Assembly (NCBI RefSeq): GCF_036324505.1
Contig: NC_086361.1
Location: 3,979,196-4,043,195, forward strand
Length of the DNA stretch: 64,000 nt
Reading direction: 5' to 3'
From: Eleginops maclovinus
Taxonomy: Eukaryota; Chordata; Actinopteri; Perciformes; Eleginopidae
In this document: piece after piece, positions 11,935 through 64,000 of the stretch
Numbering within the stretch: position 1 is the stretch's first letter
Layout: every line of letters starts with the position of its first letter
Translations under genes and position numbers: made by a program
Notes under the pieces: generated by a model
Seen by the model: the letters and a program-made list of their open reading frames with translations, nothing else
Databases searched by the model: none
What the model was told of the DNA's origin: nothing

Positions 11935-13634
11935 AATGGAACTACCATCGGGCAGTAACAAAATGTTCCCCTGTCAGATCTGTTGTCATAACTGTACTAC
12001 AATAGTGGCATACGTTAAGGCACATGACAATTCATAAAAATGCACCTAACTTAACTTTTAAGTATGTTTTACCAGATTGCAGTCAGACTTTTCGAAACTT
12101 TTCAACGTTTAAGTGTCACATTCACAGACATAACAAACGTGCAGTTAGGCCTACTTTGCCTGGGGTTGAACTAACATGTCATGTTGATATCTGCATTGCA
12201 AGGTGTGAGACTTGGATGGCATTTTACTCTCATTTGAAAACACACATTAGAGAGGGGAAAACAGTCGTTTGTCCTCCTAGACACTGTAGCAAGGGCTTTA
12301 CAGTTTTATCAACATTCACACCACACATGAGTCGGAAACATAAAAATGGTGCTGAGGAAAATTTGGCTGAGTCCGTTGTGAATCCCATGAGAGTGAACAA
12401 GATCAGTCTGATATGCAGATTGATCCTCTCAGTGATGCAGGTGAAGAACAAGAGGTTTGCCCAGAAATTGCTGAGGAATCACAGTTCTTTAAAAATGTAG
12501 CCCTTTTTTATTTGAAATTGCAATCAAAGTGTTTGCTTACATCTTCTGTCATTCAGACAATTATTGAAAGTTTTCAGGACCTACATGATATAAGCCTTTT
12601 CAAACTAAAAGAGAAGTTTATTACATGGCACACCACTGATAATTCCTCACCATTCTTTCCCTCTAGTCCAGATGGCGGACATGATTGAAGAAATCAAAGA
12701 GATCATCTGCAAGACCCTGCCAAATCTGTCTGAAGAGACCCAGTGGCAAATAATATCGAAACTTCAGAGCTCCAGCTTGGAGTCAAAAGAAGACGTAAAA
12801 TATGTACAACAGGAAGACATTGCTGATCTGTTGTTATCCAGCACCAAAAACTCCTGGATGCATTCAAATTAGGTAATGTATGGTTAATGTAGTGTAGCAT
12901 TCTCTTGTTATATTCTCTTGTTTATTCAGTTGTGGAATTTCTTTTTTTCTAAAACTACATAATGCACCTTTAAACTTTTCAAATATGCCTAATACAAGGA
13001 GAGTTAAGTAGACTTTTGTCCAAATGTCTGCAGTGACATATATATGATATAGCTTATTAGTTATGTGTTACATTTGTTTGTTTGTTTTTTTAGAAACCGA
13101 GACAGTTACATTGGATTTTCAAGTCATTCCAACTTCGTCCCCACTGAGTAGTGATTGTTCGGTGTCTGAGTTTTCATCATCATCATTATCATAGCTATCG
13201 GCCATTTCATCATGTTCAAGTCAGGCAAGAAACAGCAAGCCAAGTGACAGACCTTCCACATCTCAGATACTGAAAACATGGCCAGAAACATTCCTGGTCC
13301 CTTGGGAACAAATGCCACAGGAAATTCGTTCTGCAATTGAAGATGGCAAGAGACCTAAACCAGTGGAGCGACGCCAGATGGTACGAGTACTCGCGGAAGA
13401 AATGAGAAGGTATGAAGCTAACCCCACTTGCACACAGTGCCTAACTGTGGCTCGAAATATCATCAGGCAGTACCCAAATAGTTTTGCTGATATGCACTCT
13501 GGAATTCATTCAGAGGTAAAACCCCTTCATTCCTTGTCATCAGTATATGGATATATACAATGAAATGAATGTGTTTGTACTTTGCATAAAATGGTATTAG
13601 TACTGTACATTTCAAGCACACACACCTTACACAC

Positions 13635-13698
<64 letters not shown>

Positions 13699-14360
13699 GG
13701 TATTTTGTTTGACTTCACTATAGGCTTTATTATAATTCCATTTAATGTCACTTCTATATGTCAAGTCCACTCTATTTGTGCTATGAAGAAAGAAAAAAAA
13801 AACAAGTCATGGCATTTAATCGAATGTACACAAAACAGTATGTTGTTGCAACCCCACTCTGATCTTAGACTATTTTGATTTCAGGCGCTTCATTGGTATG
13901 AATCCAGAGAGAGGGACAAAGGCCAAAAGGGGAAAGGTTTTCTCCAAGAAGAAAGGTGTGAGCGTCCAGAAGAAGTCTTCTGCAGTCAATACACACGTTG
14001 CCATGCTACTGAAGAATCTCATTGACTTTGAATGGAACTTCATATAGATCGGTGAGCTCTTTAATCTCGCTCTCTTTGTTTTGACAGTCTGGCATTGCCA
14101 CAATAAGCCACAAAAGAACTGGTATTATTAACTTTATGAGCATTAGCTTGGATTGTATACTGTACATCCCTGATTGTATAGTTTATGTATTATTATGATT
14201 GTTTGTTGTTGATGACAGTGGCAACACTGGAATAATGCTGCAGAGAGGAACAGCGGCTACCAAAGTGATGATTATCTCTCCTGGATCCACAAGAACAAGA
14301 CTAGTACACAAGAAGATGTAAAAACACAAGCCTACCTCACAGGACAATTTTAAGAGGTAA
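11935..14360 (+). pseudogene. Decayed C2H2 / SAMD3-like multi-exon gene
   Basis: Pieces resemble a lineage-expanded fish gene family annotated as SAMD3-like or C2H2 uncharacterised proteins. 11935-12520: C2H2-like fingers (FPCQICCHNC, LRHMTIHKNAP, AHMSRKHKNG-like), with a frameshift near 12015-12030 and a Cys-to-Tyr change in FKYVLPDC. 12500-12640: ALFYLKLQ block. 12672-12871: MADMIEEIKEIICKTLPNLS SAM-like domain with a frameshift near 12830. 13094-13516: PWEQMPQEIRSAIEDGKRPK domain after an in-frame stop near 13190. 13884-14045: Lys-rich piece after an acceptor. At least three disabling changes, so a pseudogene. Family assignment is from memory of motif patterns. Confidence 0.6.
13637..13696. 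repeat. (CA)n microsatellite
   Basis: About 30 uninterrupted CA units inside the pseudogene's intron-like segment. Confidence 0.97.
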
Positions 14361-16503
14361 CCTGCAAGTCTAGTTCACAGTGGCACAGATGCCTACCTTA
14401 CAGTTTCATCCCTAAATGTTTATGTTGATGCATATTATTGATGCATATTGTCAAAATGTTCTACTGTGCTATAATAATACAGTTTCAAAGTGGCCTTAAT
14501 GCACATGTTGAACGTCTTGTGCTGCTGGCTGCTCTTAAGTTTGTTTTCCAAATGTTGCCAATTCTGCATATGTTCACAATGTTATTAGTGAACGTATATT
14601 ATGAAACTATATTTTCACAGACGGCACGGAATACATTACAGATTACATGATGTAAATCTTTTAAGTTGACTTTTGAGGACATTTGAATCAAACTAACTAT
14701 TTTAAGATGGAAAAAAATAAAAGCCTGTGGGCATTTTTCTTTAAAAAATGTGTTTAAAAAAAAGTCAACTATAGGTTATGCCCTTCACGTTTGGTAGGGG
14801 TTAGGGGCAGTCTCTGATGAGCAGTTTGAGAATTTAAGTTTATTGCCATAGTGCAAAGCAGACATTAGTAGGCTGTTTCTGTTTGCTACTTGTAATCTCT
14901 TCTCAGGGTCATCCATCAGGGTTTATTTTCTGTTTTCCCATTTTTTGAAAGTAACAGTATTCATGTTGACATTGACATTGTTCTTTGAAATAAAGGTATT
15001 TGATTTGTTATTGAGGTTTTATTTCTTATTTTGCATAATATTCACAATAATGGATATTTTAAGCAATTTTCTATTTATTTTTCTATTGTATTAGACTGTG
15101 AAATTTGTACCTATTTCTGGTTTACAGACTACTACCGTAAAGTCATTTTTTGTTGAATACCGTAAAAATAATGGTATACTGCTGGCAACCCTGCTGCCAG
15201 CTCTTTGCTGTTATTTCACAGGAAAATTATTTACAGTGCGGATATGCAAAACTTCCCAACAAGAAGCGAGTTTATTTATGTTGTTGAAAGTGCATCAACT
15301 AAGTATTAGGATCGAAATGCCTCTGTCAACGTGATATTTCACTGTCATCCTTTTGATACATATGCAACAATATATATAAAGGGTTATGTATAATGGGGAT
15401 AAGTCAGTAAATAACTCAAATGATTTAAGGTTCAAGGCCTTTACAAACAAGGTGTTTTGTTCTTTGTGTCATGAAACCTTTCAAACGGAGAATGAATATT
15501 ATGTTGCAAATGTTTATTTTGGAGGTCCTCGATTTTTTAAGAGCTTTTGCATTGAGAATAGGCATTAACCAAGCACGTCTTGAGGGACATGGTGTGTTGC
15601 TCCATTATTTAATATATTATTTTAATATGTAACAACAACACGGAGGAGCCACAGTCCGAACCATGCACACTTTATTATTTTTTTCAACCTTGGTAAAAGC
15701 ACTGTTACCTGTTACAATCCTACTGACCCTGGTGTTAAAACCTTGAGGCTGCAACATAAAAAAAGTTATACTTTTTGTAGTGCCTTTTAAGTATGATCTA
15801 TACTTTAAGGCACTGAGGGATGCGAAAGGGAGAACTTCTTCGGACGTGTGTTCCAGTCTAATAAAGCAATGTCCAATCAGCAGACATCTTTGAATCTCTC
15901 GATCCATTTATTTATAGTTTAACATGATCGACATTATGAAGGTATGAACATTGCTCGGCCTGTTTCCATTCAGTGAACAATGTATGCATTCCAGTGACGC
16001 TCTGATACCAATACGTAAACTCATAATTTGTCCACGACACGGTCAAAAACTGTTTGCTTTCCCATTACACACACCTGACTCTGATTGCCAGGTGATTACA
16101 TTTATGCACTTTGCAATGGATGCTCTATCTTGTGGTCAAATGTCAGAACTACTGGTTATCATGAATTTATGCAGATACAATAAACACAAACTGCATTATG
16201 GCTCCAACACTTTTGTTAAATCAAAAGTGTTTAATTGTTAATTTGATAACATGGATCGGTCCTTTCTTTCAATTCTACGAGTCAGAGGATTACATGCTAC
16301 CAAATTTAAAGAAAATCTGTAAGGTCCACATATTTTAATGTGAGCAACAGTAAACCAGATTACTGAAGTGTTATGCTATGTAATTCATATTGCTCCACTT
16401 TATTGCAGTCAGTGTCAATACTTCTAAATAAAGGCAGAGTTGGAGTTTAGATTTTATCAAGTGAGGCCATTGGCATAGATTCAATCTCAAAATTACTGAA
16501 GAA
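14361..16503. other. Intergenic, no gene seen
   Basis: AT-rich DNA with AATAAA signals near 14715 and 14990, which could be old polyadenylation sites of the pseudogene. The stretch 15115-15250 resembles the dispersed repeat also present at 7740-7880. The minus-strand open stretch 15617-15907 has no recognisable domain. Confidence 0.4.
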
Positions 16504-16701
16504 CAGTGTTGGGCAAGTTATTTCCAAAATGTAATACAGTGCATATTACTGTCTTTTTAAAGTAATAAGTTACATTACATTATTCCTGTCTCTGATATGT
16601 AATGCGTTACACTTCTTTTGCGTTACTTTGAGTTACTTTCACCAAATTGACCGCAAACGTATAGCTTTAAATGCCCAAATGTAGTTTATTGTAGTAGTTT
16701 A

Positions 16702-16870
<169 letters not shown>

Positions 16871-16925
16871 TCTCTCACATTGAGGGACATAATTCACCGT
16901 CGTAGCTGCAGGCTGCTAAATTGTG

Positions 16926-18325
<1,400 letters not shown>

Positions 18326-18333
18326 GCGTCTCT

Positions 18334-18441
<108 letters not shown>

Positions 18442-18843
18442 CTGTAGCCTATATGAACGAGTCTCTATGGCAACGTTAGCTCACCTGGTCATTGGTGTGT
18501 TAACGGGGATTTGGCTGACAAGCTTTCTAAAAGCCAGCGATTCCACAGAGGACAGAGGCTGCAGATCTTCAACACTCCGCCACGATACTCTCAACTTCTC
18601 GGGGTACTATTCTACCTGCACAATTGTTCCTCTGGTGTCGGAATGTCTCTCGATGTTTGTGAATTCTTAGAAACAAAACACCACATAATCTCGGGTTTAA
18701 ATGTGTTGTAACTGCGTTACTGAGAATTGTAACGGGTATTATATTACCCAAATTTCAGTAATGCGTTATATTACTGTGTTACAGCAAAAAGTAATACATT
18801 ACTGTAACTCCGTTACTTTTGTAACGCTTTACACCCAACACTG

Positions 18844-19310
18844 TTGATGACACTGAATTAAATTGAGCCATGCAATCTGCTTTGATTAAAAAACGATGCA
18901 GTTAACGGTGGTTTCTATTTCATATCATCTGTATATCATTATCAGCCATTCGCAGCTGCGTTTGCTGCAGGGAATCTTAATACCAGTCCGATAAAGCAGT
19001 ACACTTTCCCATGCTCTTATCTGATCCAATGCTAATCACAGGAATTTAAATATTTATATTTACTGTATGTTGATTAGTGTACTTCAGCTCTCTTATTATT
19101 ACTTATGTATTCCTTTTCTTGTGCATTAAATGGGTTTCTTGAGTTAAAAAGTATCATCATATGAGGTTTGACGGAAAACCAAGGAACATCTTCACATCCG
19201 AGCAATCTGTTACTTATCTATTGCTCACACCTAGTCCAAGGGTCACTAATGTGATACTCCACTGCCTCTTTCCACAAGCAGACACTGTGTTTACCTCTGT
19301 CTTTCTGTAG
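18844..19310. promoter_or_regulatory. Region upstream of enpp3-like exon 1
   Basis: About 470 bp between the hAT element and exon 1. No CpG island or convincing TATA box is seen. A TTTCTGTAG immediately before 19311 may be a splice acceptor, in which case the true promoter is further upstream. Placement as regulatory is by position only. Confidence 0.25.
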
Positions 19311-19349
19311 GAGTGCTGAGGATTTGTGACTGCAACACTCATAGGAGCC

Positions 19350-64000
<44,651 letters not shown>

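Noticed and set aside
15617..15907. 96-codon minus-strand ORF as a gene
   Set aside because: No recognisable domain, no supporting splice or start context, AT-rich surroundings.

Overview
The window is vertebrate nuclear DNA, almost certainly from a ray-finned (teleost) fish. The basis is a split vertebrate gene with GT-AG introns, several very long (CA/TG)n and (GATA)n microsatellites, and a dense load of fish-type transposons (RTE/Rex3-like and L2-like LINEs, Tc1/mariner, hAT, Harbinger-like MITEs, a tRNA-derived SINE). I see no bacterial genes, operons, CRISPR arrays, rRNA genes or stand-alone tRNA genes.

The main gene is an ectonucleotide pyrophosphatase/phosphodiesterase of the ENPP1/ENPP3 type, best matched to enpp3, on the + strand from about 19311 to beyond the window end. 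I traced 24 coding exons (19350-64000, about 801 codons). All splice phases agree, and no internal stop or frameshift appears when the exons are joined. The protein reads as a type II membrane protein: short Lys-rich tail, TM segment, two eight-cysteine somatomedin-B-like domains, a phosphodiesterase domain with all seven zinc/catalytic residues, and most of the nuclease-like domain. Only the last roughly 70-75 codons are missing.

Layout. 1-1133: RTE LINE fragment. 1134-5430: a diverged tandem duplication interrupted by a TIR element, itself carrying a second RTE copy. 6166-6360: tRNA-derived SINE with target-site duplications. 8213-~11470: near full-length RTE LINE on the minus strand. 11935-14360: decayed C2H2/SAMD3-like multi-exon pseudogene. 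16504-18843: hAT-type element with microsatellites, a second hAT-type end and a near-perfect 59-bp hairpin. 19311-64000: the enpp3-like gene, with introns holding a nearly intact Tc1 element (21646-23251), a ZBED-like hAT split by an IS630-like element (~26420-30383), a 40-bp minisatellite cut by a Harbinger-like MITE (31014-31850), a small hAT (32835-33548), an L2 fragment (35645-36412), a nearly complete 3.2-kb hAT with perfect 8-bp TSDs (41634-44798), a decayed Tc1 (50453-51711), a LINE lacking its 3' part (~55050-56640) and another Harbinger-like MITE (61141-61622).

The enpp3-like gene is the only locus that looks functional. The rest is mobile DNA and its debris. I found no convincing undescribed multi-gene system. 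The points most worth a second look are microsatellites placed next to splice sites (above all the (TG)57 tract before exon 12), the nearly intact transposases, and the nested insertions with clean target-site duplications.
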